Shown here piece by piece: positions 48,541 through 55,535 of a stretch of DNA of 64,000 nucleotides (within the stretch, counting starts at the first letter, position 1; each line of letters starts with the position of its first letter). The notes below the pieces were generated by a model. It searched no databases. It was not told the origin of the DNA and saw only the letters and a program-made list of their open reading frames with translations. Source of the DNA: Streptomyces parvus (GTDB lineage: Bacteria; Actinomycetota; Actinomycetes; Streptomycetales; Streptomycetaceae); NCBI RefSeq assembly GCF_014648875.1, contig NZ_BMRY01000008.1:310001-374000 (forward strand), read 5' to 3'. The position numbers were made by a program, and so were the translations under genes.

Positions 48541-49203
48541 ATGCCCCTCACTCGTACGCAGATGGCGGCCCGTGCCGCGCGGGAGCTGCCCGACGGCTCC
48601 TACGTCAACCTCGGCATCGGGCTGCCGACGCTCATCCCGGACCATGTGCCGGACGACGTCGAGGTGGTGTTCCAGTCGGAGAACGGGATCCTCGGCGTCG
48701 GCCCCTCCCCCGTCGCGTCCGAGGTCAGGGCCGACCTGATCAACGCGGGCAAGGAGACGGTGACGCTGCTGCCCGGGGCGTCCTGCGTCGACTCCGCGCT
48801 CTCCTTCGCGATGATCCGGGGCGGGCACATCGACGTCGCGGTCCTGGGGGCGATGCAGGTGTCCGCCTCCGGCGATCTGGCGAACTGGGTGATCCCCGGC
48901 TCGATGGTCAAGGGGATGGGCGGCGCCATGGATCTCGTCCACGGGGCCCGGCACGTCATCGTGTTGACGGAGCACACGGCACGCGACGGCTCCCCCAAGC
49001 TCCTCGCGGAGTGTTCCCTGCCGCTGACCGGCCGGGGCGTCGTGCACCGGATCATCACGGATCTCGCGGTGCTCGACGTCACCCCGGACGGCTTCCTGCT
49101 GCGGGAGGTGGCGGCCGGGGTGACGGTCGATCAGGTGCGGGCCGCGACCGGGGCGGAGCTGACCGTGGCGCCCGGCCTGACATCGGTGACCCAAGTGACC
49201 TGA
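48541..49203 (+). CDS. scoB: 3-oxoacid CoA-transferase subunit B
   Basis: 220 residues. The catalytic glutamate that forms the CoA thioester lies in VVFQSENGILGVG near residue 45. Other marks: YVNLGIGLPTLIPDHV, MIRGGHIDVAVLGAMQVSAS, GDLANWVIPG, GGAMDLVHGA. The ATG at 48541 is preferred over an in-frame ATG at 48523 inside scoA because family members begin MPLTR. Obligate partner of subunit A; cytosolic. Confidence 0.93.
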   Translation: MPLTRTQMAARAARELPDGSYVNLGIGLPTLIPDHVPDDVEVVFQSENGILGVGPSPVASEVRADLINAGKETVTLLPGASCVDSALSFAMIRGGHIDVAVLGAMQVSASGDLANWVIPGSMVKGMGGAMDLVHGARHVIVLTEHTARDGSPKLLAECSLPLTGRGVVHRIITDLAVLDVTPDGFLLREVAAGVTVDQVRAATGAELTVAPGLTSVTQVT

Positions 49204-49222
49204 GCGGTCGGCGTGTTGACCC

Positions 49223-49240
49223 GAAAGCCCTTCGGCTTCC
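49223..49240 (+). terminator. small hairpin after scoB
   Basis: AAGCC and GGCTT enclose a CTTC loop 20 nt after the scoB stop, followed by CCCCC. A weak terminator candidate. Confidence 0.4.
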
Positions 49241-49396
49241 CCCGTAGCAGCCGGGCGTCCTCCCGGCAACAGGTCGTGGCCCCCGGCTCCCGGGCCGGTT
49301 GTGGAGGGCATCGCCATTACCCGGCCTCCCGCCCGCTTCCTACGGTGACCGCACCTCGGCCGCATCCGCCGCCACCCTGCGTGTCCCGGCCGGGGT

Positions 49397-49420
49397 CACG
49401 GGATCACGGGCGATCCCGTG
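49397..49420. promoter_or_regulatory. inverted repeat before the PHB-depolymerase-like gene
   Basis: CACGGGATC and GATCCCGTG are perfect 9-bp arms around ACGGGC, 22 bp before the ATG at 49443. It could be an operator or a leader hairpin close to the ribosome site. Confidence 0.45.
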
Positions 49421-49442
49421 CACCGTCCCACGGGAGGTCACC

Positions 49443-50750
49443 ATGTCGTACGTCGTTCCCTCGCACCCTGCTCCGCCCGGCGCCCGGCCCCCCGGGGCAC
49501 GGCGCGGCGGAAGGTGGAACCGTACCGCCCGCCGCCTCGTCGCCGTCGTCGCCCTGGCCACCGGCGCGGCGCTGGCCGGACCGGGGGCGGCCGGGGCGAG
49601 CGCCGCGGAACCCGCACAGGCGCGGGCGGCCGCGGCCCTGGAGCGGGTCACCTCGTTCGGGGCCAACCCCGGTGGCCTGAACATGTACGTGTACCGGCCC
49701 GCGGCCCTGCCGGCGAACGCGCCCGTGGTCGTCGCCCTGCACGGCTGCACCCAGGGCGCTCAGGTCTACTCCGACAACTCCGGTCTGAACACCTTCGCCG
49801 ACCGCCACGGTTTCCTGGTCGTGTACGCCGAGACCACCACCGTCAACAACGCCAACAAGTGCTTCAACTGGTTCCAGCCGGGCGACACCCGGCGGGGCCA
49901 GGGCGAGGCCGCGTCGATCCGGCAGATGGTCGCGCACGCCGCGACCGCCTACGGGGTGGACACCGGCCGGGTCCAGGTCACGGGCCTCTCGGCGGGCGGG
50001 GCGATGACCTCCGTCATGCTGGCCGCCTACCCGGACGTGTTCGCCGCGGGCGCGGTCGTCGCCGGAATCCCGTACGGCTGCGGGACCGACGTCGTCTCGG
50101 CGTTCGGCTGCATGAGCCCCGGCGTGGACCGCACCCCGGCGGCGTGGGCGCAGGCCGTCCGGGACGCGCACCCCGGTTTCGCGGGCCCCTGGCCCCGGGT
50201 GGCGATCTGGCACGGGGACAACGACGCGACCGTCGCCCCGAGGAACGCCGACGAGCTGCGGGACCAGTGGACCGCGGTGCACGGGCTCGGCCAGACCCCG
50301 GACCGTACCTCCACGATCGGCCCCAACAGCACCCGCAGGAGCGAGTACCTGGCCGCGGACGGCGGCGCGAGTGCCGTCGAGGTCAACCGGGTGCCCGGCA
50401 TCGGGCACGGCACCCCGGTCGATCCGGGCAGCGGCGCCGAGCAGTGCGGCGCGACCGGCACCCAGCACTTCATCGACTCGGTCTGCTCCTCCTACTGGAT
50501 CACCCGGTTCTTCGGCCTCGACGGCACCACCACTCCCGAGCCGCCCGTGGACCCGCCCACCGAGCCCGCCGCCTGCTGGTCGGCGAACAACTACGAGCAC
50601 GTACGCGCCGGCCGGGCCACCACCACCGGCGGCCAGGTGTACGCCAAGGGCTCCGGCCAGCACCTGGGGCTCTACAACACCTTCGTGACCCACACCCTCC
50701 AGGAGTCCCCGGCGGGCCACTACGCCGTCGCCGACGGCTCCTGCCCCTGA
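49443..50750 (+). CDS. secreted PHB-depolymerase-family esterase
   Basis: 435 residues. Signal peptide: twin-Arg-containing TARRLVAVVALATGAALAG, ending near ASAAEPA. The catalytic domain is an alpha/beta hydrolase of the PHB-depolymerase type-2/feruloyl-esterase group: oxyanion region VVALHGCTQGAQVY, nucleophile in VTGLSAGGAM, Asp in IWHGDNDATV, His in VPGIGHGTPVD. After a Pro/Thr linker (TTTPEPPVDPPTEP), the last 60 residues (CWSANNYEHVRAGRATTTGG) look like a small substrate-binding module. GGGAGG precedes the ATG. The neighbours (CoA-transferase, 3-hydroxybutyrate dehydrogenase) favour polyhydroxybutyrate or its oligomers as substrate; other plant-polymer esters remain possible. Confidence 0.9.
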   Translation: MSYVVPSHPAPPGARPPGARRGGRWNRTARRLVAVVALATGAALAGPGAAGASAAEPAQARAAAALERVTSFGANPGGLNMYVYRPAALPANAPVVVALHGCTQGAQVYSDNSGLNTFADRHGFLVVYAETTTVNNANKCFNWFQPGDTRRGQGEAASIRQMVAHAATAYGVDTGRVQVTGLSAGGAMTSVMLAAYPDVFAAGAVVAGIPYGCGTDVVSAFGCMSPGVDRTPAAWAQAVRDAHPGFAGPWPRVAIWHGDNDATVAPRNADELRDQWTAVHGLGQTPDRTSTIGPNSTRRSEYLAADGGASAVEVNRVPGIGHGTPVDPGSGAEQCGATGTQHFIDSVCSSYWITRFFGLDGTTTPEPPVDPPTEPAACWSANNYEHVRAGRATTTGGQVYAKGSGQHLGLYNTFVTHTLQESPAGHYAVADGSCP

Positions 50751-50806
50751 TACCGGCCACCCGGATATCGGCCACCCGCGTCTCGCCGTCCCGCATACCG
50801 GCCACC
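50750..50806. repeat. short imperfect repeats between two secreted hydrolase genes
   Basis: ATACCGGCCACCCG-like units occur about three times (one reads ATATCGGCCACCCG) in the 89-bp gap. The frame stays partly open through them, so they may be expanded codons of a former C-terminus. Confidence 0.6.
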
Positions 50807-50839
50807 CGCACATCGCCCATCCCGACGGAGGCACCTCTC

Positions 50840-52324
50840 ATGCTGACCCCACCCCCGGCACCACCGGCACCCCGGCGCGCCGGACCACGACACGACGAGG
50901 CCCGCCGCCCGCCCCGGGGCCGGTGGCTGCGCGGGGCTGCGGTCGCGGCGGCCGTGCTGACGGCCTGGACGGCGGCCCCGTCCGCCGCGGCACCGCCGGA
51001 CCGGGACTCCGGCGGGCACGGGCACTGCGCCCGGCAGGACATCCTCCGCGTGCCCGGGGCCGACCGCCAAGAGGCCGACTGTCTGGCGGAGTTGACGACG
51101 GCGGGGACGGTGGCCTCCGGGCACACCGACCCGGCCGACTGGGCGGGGCTCACGCCGGAAGGGCTGGCCACCCCCAGCGGCGTACCGGGCATCCAGATCG
51201 ACGGCCACTTCCCCGACACGTCGACCGGCAACACCAACCACGGATGGAACCACGACTCCCAGTTCGTCATCCGGCTCCCCGACCGCTGGAACGGCGGTCT
51301 GGTGGTGGCCGGCTCGCCGGGGGTGCGCGAGCAGTACGCCAACGACCGGGCCTTCGGGGACTGGGCGCTCGCCCGGGGTTACGCGTTCGCCGCCACCGAC
51401 AAGGGCAACACCTCGGCCGCGTTCCACAGGGACGGCCGGGCGCCCGGTGACGCCGTCGCCGAGTGGAACACCCGCTTCACCCAGCTCACCCGCGCGGCCC
51501 GGCTGGTGGTCGCCCAGCGCTATCTGCGGCCTCCCTCCCGCACGTTGGCGATGGGCATGTCCAACGGCGGCTATCTGGTGCGCTGGCAGCTGGAGAACCA
51601 TCCGGGGCTGTACGACGGCGGGGTGGACTGGGAGGGGGCGCTCTGGCGGGCGGACGGGCCGAATCTGCTCACCTTCCTGCCGCCCGCCCTGCGCGCCTAC
51701 CCGCGCTACGCGGCCGGGGGCGCCGGCGCCGGCGCCGGGGAAGCGCACCGGACCATGACGGCCGCCGGATATCCGGCCGGTTCGGAGTTCCTGTGGCCGT
51801 ACCACCACCAGTACTACTGGGACCTGACCCAGCGGATCTACCGGGAGGAGCTCGACCCCGCCTTCGACGGCGCGACCGAGGCCGGCACGCCCTTCTGCGC
51901 CCCCGGGACCCCCGCCTGCGACGCCGACTACGCGTACGCGGAGCGGCCGGACGAGGTCCGCGACGCGGTCGCGAAGATCGCGCTGACCGGCCGTATCGGG
52001 AAGCCGCTGATCAGCTTCCACGGCACCCTGGACGTGCTGCTCCCGATCTCCCGGACCTCGGACACGTACGCGCGGATGGTGCGGAAGGAGGGCCGGGGCG
52101 CGCTGCACCGCTACTACCGCGTCGAGGGCGGTACGCATGTGGACTCGCTCGTCGACACCTTCCCCGAGCGGCTGCGTCCGCTCGTGCCGTGCCACCGTTC
52201 GGCGGCCGAAGCGCTGGAACGGTGGCTGGACGACGGGCGGCGGCCCCCGTCGAGCCGCACCCTGAAGCTGCCCGCGAAGGCCACGCCCGCCGAGCGGCTC
52301 GCCCGCTGCCCGCTCGACGGGTAA
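50840..52324 (+). CDS. secreted alpha/beta hydrolase, possible 3-hydroxybutyrate oligomer hydrolase
   Basis: 494 residues. Signal peptide: basic region then WLRGAAVAAAVLTAWTAAPS and SAAAP. Nucleophile in AMGMSNGGYLV; Asp in SFHGTLDVLLP; His in VEGGTHVDSLV. The overall plan, including NHGWNHDSQFVIRLPDRWNG, resembles the large tannase/3-hydroxybutyrate-oligomer-hydrolase group. It lies between a PHB-depolymerase-like gene and 3-hydroxybutyrate dehydrogenase on the same strand. Together they suggest stepwise extracellular breakdown to monomers. Substrate is inferred from context. It shares motifs with the first gene of the window. Confidence 0.84.
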   Translation: MLTPPPAPPAPRRAGPRHDEARRPPRGRWLRGAAVAAAVLTAWTAAPSAAAPPDRDSGGHGHCARQDILRVPGADRQEADCLAELTTAGTVASGHTDPADWAGLTPEGLATPSGVPGIQIDGHFPDTSTGNTNHGWNHDSQFVIRLPDRWNGGLVVAGSPGVREQYANDRAFGDWALARGYAFAATDKGNTSAAFHRDGRAPGDAVAEWNTRFTQLTRAARLVVAQRYLRPPSRTLAMGMSNGGYLVRWQLENHPGLYDGGVDWEGALWRADGPNLLTFLPPALRAYPRYAAGGAGAGAGEAHRTMTAAGYPAGSEFLWPYHHQYYWDLTQRIYREELDPAFDGATEAGTPFCAPGTPACDADYAYAERPDEVRDAVAKIALTGRIGKPLISFHGTLDVLLPISRTSDTYARMVRKEGRGALHRYYRVEGGTHVDSLVDTFPERLRPLVPCHRSAAEALERWLDDGRRPPSSRTLKLPAKATPAERLARCPLDG

Positions 52325-52330
52325 CCGGGC

Positions 52331-52373
52331 GGGTGGCGGCCAGGTGGCCGGGTGGGTGGCGGCCGGGTGGCCG
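52331..52373. repeat. two tandem copies of a 20-bp unit, 23-bp period
   Basis: GGGTGGCGGCCAGGTGGCCG at 52331-52350 recurs at 52354-52373 with one change. It follows the hydrolase stop. It may act as a weak terminator through local pairing, or be neutral. Confidence 0.65.
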
Positions 52374-52450
52374 GCCTGGTGGCGAAGTCCACCACCTCCT
52401 TCCCGCCCACTGTGGAGATTCACGCCATGGGATGTCCGGCCGGGCGTCTC

Positions 52451-52456
52451 TAGCGT
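52451..52456 (+). promoter_or_regulatory. -10-like TAGCGT before 3-hydroxybutyrate dehydrogenase
   Basis: TAGCGT ends 7 nt before the ATG at 52464 and no ribosome site is seen, so a leaderless transcript is likely. Same hexamer as before the permease at 1461. Confidence 0.45.
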
Positions 52457-52463
52457 TCCGGCC

Positions 52464-53261
52464 ATGACGAGTCAATTTCACGCAGCCTCCGCCTCCCCGG
52501 CGCCGGGCGCCGGGGCCGTGGACCTCCGGGGGCGCACCGCCCTCGTCACCGGCGGCGGCAGCGGCATCGGGCGGGCCACCGCCGAGGCGCTCGCCGCCGC
52601 CGGGGCCCTGGTGCACGTGGTCGACCGGGAGGCGGAGAGCGCCAAGTCCGTCGCCGCCGCGATCGGCGGGGTGGCCCATGTCGTGGACCTGGCCGAGGCG
52701 GAGGCGGTCGGGACGCTGCCGGCCGGGGTGGACGTCCTGGTCAACAACGCCGGGTTGCAGCACGTCTCCCCCATCGAGGAGTTTCCGCCGGCCCGCTTCG
52801 CGCTGATCCAGCAGGTGATGGTGACCGCCCCGTTCCTGCTGATGCGGCGGTGCCTTCCGCACATGTACGCCGGTGGGTGGGGCCGGATCGTCAACGTCTC
52901 CAGCATGCACGGGCTGCGGGCCAGCGCCTTCAAGTCCGCCTACGTCGCCGCCAAGCACGGCTTGGAGGGACTGAGCAAGGTGGCCGCTCTGGAGGGCGCC
53001 CCGCACGGGGTGACCAGCAACTGCGTCAATCCCGGCTATGTCCGCACCCCCCTGGTGGAGGGGCAGATCGCGGGCCAGGCCGCCGCGCACGGGATCCCTC
53101 CGGAGGAGGTCGTCACCGGCATCCTCCTGGAGCGCTCCGCGATCAAGCGGCTGATCGAGCCCGCCGAGGTCGCCGCGGTCTGCCTCTGGCTCTGCGGCCC
53201 GCACACCGGATACATCACCGGCGCCTCGCTCCCCGTGGACGGGGGCTGGGGCGCCCACTGA
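52464..53261 (+). CDS. SDR, probable 3-hydroxybutyrate dehydrogenase
   Basis: 265 residues. Classical short-chain dehydrogenase: TALVTGGGSGIGRATAEAL (NAD loop), DVLVNNAGLQHVSPIEEFP, catalytic Ser in IVNVSSMHGLRAS and Y-x3-K in SAYVAAKHGLEGLSKV, and the ending YITGASLPVDGGWGAH. The segment NNAGLQHVSPIEEF, and CVNPGYVRTPLVEGQI after the active site, are characteristic of D-3-hydroxybutyrate dehydrogenases. It converts 3-hydroxybutyrate to acetoacetate with NAD+, and scoAB would then activate the product. A hairpin terminator follows. Confidence 0.9.
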   Translation: MTSQFHAASASPAPGAGAVDLRGRTALVTGGGSGIGRATAEALAAAGALVHVVDREAESAKSVAAAIGGVAHVVDLAEAEAVGTLPAGVDVLVNNAGLQHVSPIEEFPPARFALIQQVMVTAPFLLMRRCLPHMYAGGWGRIVNVSSMHGLRASAFKSAYVAAKHGLEGLSKVAALEGAPHGVTSNCVNPGYVRTPLVEGQIAGQAAAHGIPPEEVVTGILLERSAIKRLIEPAEVAAVCLWLCGPHTGYITGASLPVDGGWGAH

Positions 53262-53314
53262 CGAGGCCGGGCGACGGGGCGGTTCGGCCGGGAGGACCGG
53301 GACCGTCCGATGGA

Positions 53315-53354
53315 CCGGGAGTACCGAAAGGCCTCTACCGCCCGGTACTCCCGG
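53315..53354 (+). terminator. terminator after 3-hydroxybutyrate dehydrogenase
   Basis: CCGGGAGTACCG (53315-53326) pairs perfectly with CGGTACTCCCGG (53343-53354), with a 16-nt loop. Confidence 0.8.
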
Positions 53355-53373
53355 ACGTTATGGGCCGCTGACA

Positions 53374-53404
53374 TTGGCGGGCCGGTTCGCCGGCCTCACA
53401 TACT
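53374..53404 (+). promoter_or_regulatory. promoter with palindrome in its spacer, before the protease
   Basis: TTGGCG (53374-53379) and CATACT (53399-53404) are 19 bp apart. The dyad GGCCGG-TTCG-CCGGCC (53380-53395) fills the spacer, where a bound repressor would block polymerase. About 100 bp of leader follows. Confidence 0.45.
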
Positions 53405-53505
53405 CCTGTGGACGGCAGGTTGACGGTTCACGAACAAAGAACCGCGAGCGAAGGACCGGCCCGTCATCCCCGCACCCCCCATGCCACCCTCACGAAGGAT
53501 CTCCC

Positions 53506-54285
53506 ATGCTCCTGCCCCGTTCCCTGGTCGCCGCGGGCATCGCCCTCGGCGTGGCCGTCGCCGCCCCGGCCTTCACCGGCACCGCGTCGGCCGCCCCGAA
53601 ACCCATCGTCGGCGGCGAACAGGCCACTTCCACCTACTCGTTCATGGGCTCCATCCAGGTCAACGGCCGTCACTACTGCGGCGCCTCGCTGATATCCCCG
53701 GGCTGGATGGTCACGGCGCTGCACTGTACGTACGGCAACGGACCGCTTCCGGCCTCCGCCCTGCGCGTCCGGATCGGCTCCAACGACCACCTCAGCGGGG
53801 GCACCCTCGCCGGCGTCTCGCAGATCGTCCGCCCGTCCAGCAGCCAGAGCATGCCCGGTCAGGACATCGCCCTCCTCCGTCTCAGCAGCCAGGTCTCCAA
53901 CACGCCCGTGCCGATCACCGGCGCCACCCCCGCCGACAACTCCGCCACCCGCCTGCTCGGCTGGGGCCAGACCTGCCCGCAGCGCGGCTGCTCCTCCTCG
54001 GCGCCCCGCTACCTCAAGCAGCTGGACACCAAGGTGCTGCCCGACAGCTCCTGCTCCGGCATGGTGAACAGCCGGGAGCTGTGCATCGCGGGCACCACCG
54101 CCAACACCGCCTGCTACGGCGACTCCGGCGGCCCCGCCCTGGTCAACCGGAACGGCCGCCTCGAACTGGCCGGCGCCACCAGCCGCAGCGGAAGCAACAG
54201 CAGCACCTGCGGTGTCGGCGGTGCGGTCTACACGGACCTGGCCGCCTGGCGGTCCTGGATCCAGCAGTACACCGGCGCGCTGTAG
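53506..54285 (+). CDS. secreted trypsin-like serine protease
   Basis: 259 residues. Signal peptide about 1-28 (LVAAGIALGVAVAAPAFTGT, ASA). The mature chain starts near KPIVGGEQATS after a very short propeptide, so activation by cleavage before IVGG is expected. Triad: His in MVTALHCTYG, Asp in GQDIALLRLS, Ser in CYGDSGGPAL. The residue six before the serine region is TANTAC rather than the Asp-containing GKDAC, so the S1 pocket lacks the canonical trypsin Asp189 and specificity may not be Lys/Arg. Six or more Cys form the usual disulfides. GAAGGA precedes the ATG. Similar to streptogrisin/trypsin-like exoenzymes of Streptomyces. Confidence 0.92.
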   Translation: MLLPRSLVAAGIALGVAVAAPAFTGTASAAPKPIVGGEQATSTYSFMGSIQVNGRHYCGASLISPGWMVTALHCTYGNGPLPASALRVRIGSNDHLSGGTLAGVSQIVRPSSSQSMPGQDIALLRLSSQVSNTPVPITGATPADNSATRLLGWGQTCPQRGCSSSAPRYLKQLDTKVLPDSSCSGMVNSRELCIAGTTANTACYGDSGGPALVNRNGRLELAGATSRSGSNSSTCGVGGAVYTDLAAWRSWIQQYTGAL

Positions 54286-54297
54286 TCACGGCGCGGA

Positions 54298-54329
54298 GGC
54301 GGGCCGGGCGAGCGACTGTCCGGCCCGCC
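54298..54329 (+). terminator. terminator after the protease
   Basis: GGCGGGCCGG (54298-54307) pairs perfectly with CCGGCCCGCC (54320-54329) around 12 nt. Confidence 0.8.
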
Positions 54330-54384
54330 CGATCCGCCCGACCCACACACGCCGCACACATGGACATGACATGCGCGAGTGAAC

Positions 54385-54390
54385 TAGCCT
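54385..54390 (+). promoter_or_regulatory. -10-like TAGCCT before the LysR gene
   Basis: It ends 9 nt before the ATG at 54400 and no ribosome site is seen; likely a leaderless or very short leader. Confidence 0.4.
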
Positions 54391-54399
54391 CATTCAGCC

Positions 54400-55311
54400 A
54401 TGGACCTGGAACTGCGGCACCTCCGCATTCTGCTGGCGATCTCCGAAGCGGGCAGCCTGACCAGGGCGGCCGCCGCCCTGTTTCTCTCCCAGCCGGCCAT
54501 GACCACCCAACTGCGGCGGATCGAGGCGTCGTTCGGTCAGCCGCTCTTCGAGCGCTCGGCCCGGGGCGTGGTGCCCACCCGGGCCGGCGAACTGGTGCTC
54601 ACGCACGCGCGGACGGCGGTGGCCAGCGCCGACCGGATCCGCGGCTACCGGCTCCGCCCGGCGGACGGCGCGGAGCCGGTGACGGTCGGCGGCAGCTCCG
54701 GGCCGATGCTGAGCCATCTGACGCTGCACCTGCCCGCCGCCGTGAGCAATCCGGTGACCTTCGTCCAGTTCCCGTCCACGGGGGACGCGATGAACGCGGT
54801 GGCGGACCGGTCCGTCGACGCCGGGTGCATGGTCGACCTGGACGGCTTCGGCGTGCCCCTGCCCGAGGGGGTCGTCGTCGACGTCATCGGACTGGAGCCC
54901 GTCGTGGTGATCCTGCCGGCGGGCCACCCCCGCGCCGGACAGGACCGTGTCGGCCTCGCGGACCTGACCGACGAGACCTGGCTGCTCCCGCCGTACGACG
55001 CGGGCTGCGACGACTACGGCGCCCTGGCCGACGCCTGCGCCCCGGCCGGCTTCGCTCCCCGGGTGTCGCCCCACCGGATCGGGGACCTCAGTGTCCTCTG
55101 CGACCTGATCGCCCAGGGCGTCGGCGTCTCTCTGGCACAGGGGGCCGCCCGGGCGCGCGAGGGTGTGGTCATGCGCAGATTCACGGGCGACCCGCTGCTC
55201 GGGAGACATCTCCTCGCCGTGCACCGCGACTCGCCCCTCTTCGGGGCCCGCCCCCTCCTCCTCGATCTTGTCCGGGCCGCGTTCGAGGCCCGCTGCGTCA
55301 CACCGGGCTGA
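54400..55311 (+). CDS. LysR family transcriptional regulator
   Basis: 303 residues. HTH at 1-62: MDLELRHLRILLAISEAGSL, TRAAAALFLSQPAMTTQLRR, then ARGVVPTRAGELVL. The effector domain from about 90 is recognisable (VVVILPAGHPRAG, GVGVSLAQGAARAREGVVMR) but diverged. No divergent partner gene adjoins it; upstream is the protease terminator and downstream the PP2C phosphatase. The target may be itself or a remote gene. The effector is unknown. Confidence 0.9.
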   Translation: MDLELRHLRILLAISEAGSLTRAAAALFLSQPAMTTQLRRIEASFGQPLFERSARGVVPTRAGELVLTHARTAVASADRIRGYRLRPADGAEPVTVGGSSGPMLSHLTLHLPAAVSNPVTFVQFPSTGDAMNAVADRSVDAGCMVDLDGFGVPLPEGVVVDVIGLEPVVVILPAGHPRAGQDRVGLADLTDETWLLPPYDAGCDDYGALADACAPAGFAPRVSPHRIGDLSVLCDLIAQGVGVSLAQGAARAREGVVMRRFTGDPLLGRHLLAVHRDSPLFGARPLLLDLVRAAFEARCVTPG

Positions 55312-55400
55312 ACCGCCCGGCACCGGTGTGCCGGCCGGGCCGGGCGCCCTCGGCGACGCGCAGGGGTGCCGGGGTCCCCGATGCGGGGGATCATCGGAGT

Positions 55401-55535
55401 ATGAGCGGCGATGATCCCCTGGTCCCGGCCGGAGAGCCGGCCGGGCGGAGGCGGGCAGCGACGGCGGGAGGGCACGCCGTGCCACCGGCCGGGCCCAAGG
55501 GCCCGTCGGCCGGGCGGCAGAGGGCGCGGCCGTGA
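55401..55535 (+). CDS. possible 44-codon leader ORF coupled to the PP2C gene
   Basis: Starts ATG with GGAG just upstream and ends TGA that overlaps the PP2C GTG as GTGA. The product is Ala/Gly/Pro/Arg rich (MSGDDPLVPAGEPAGRRRAA) with no recognised domain, so it could be chance. The exact stop/start overlap is the only positive sign. Confidence 0.3.
   Translation: MSGDDPLVPAGEPAGRRRAATAGGHAVPPAGPKGPSAGRQRARP

Noticed and set aside
49418..50839. In-frame upstream extension of the second secreted hydrolase through the PHB-depolymerase gene
   Set aside because: It is a shadow of the esterase in another frame; a signal peptide starts at the ATG at 50840.
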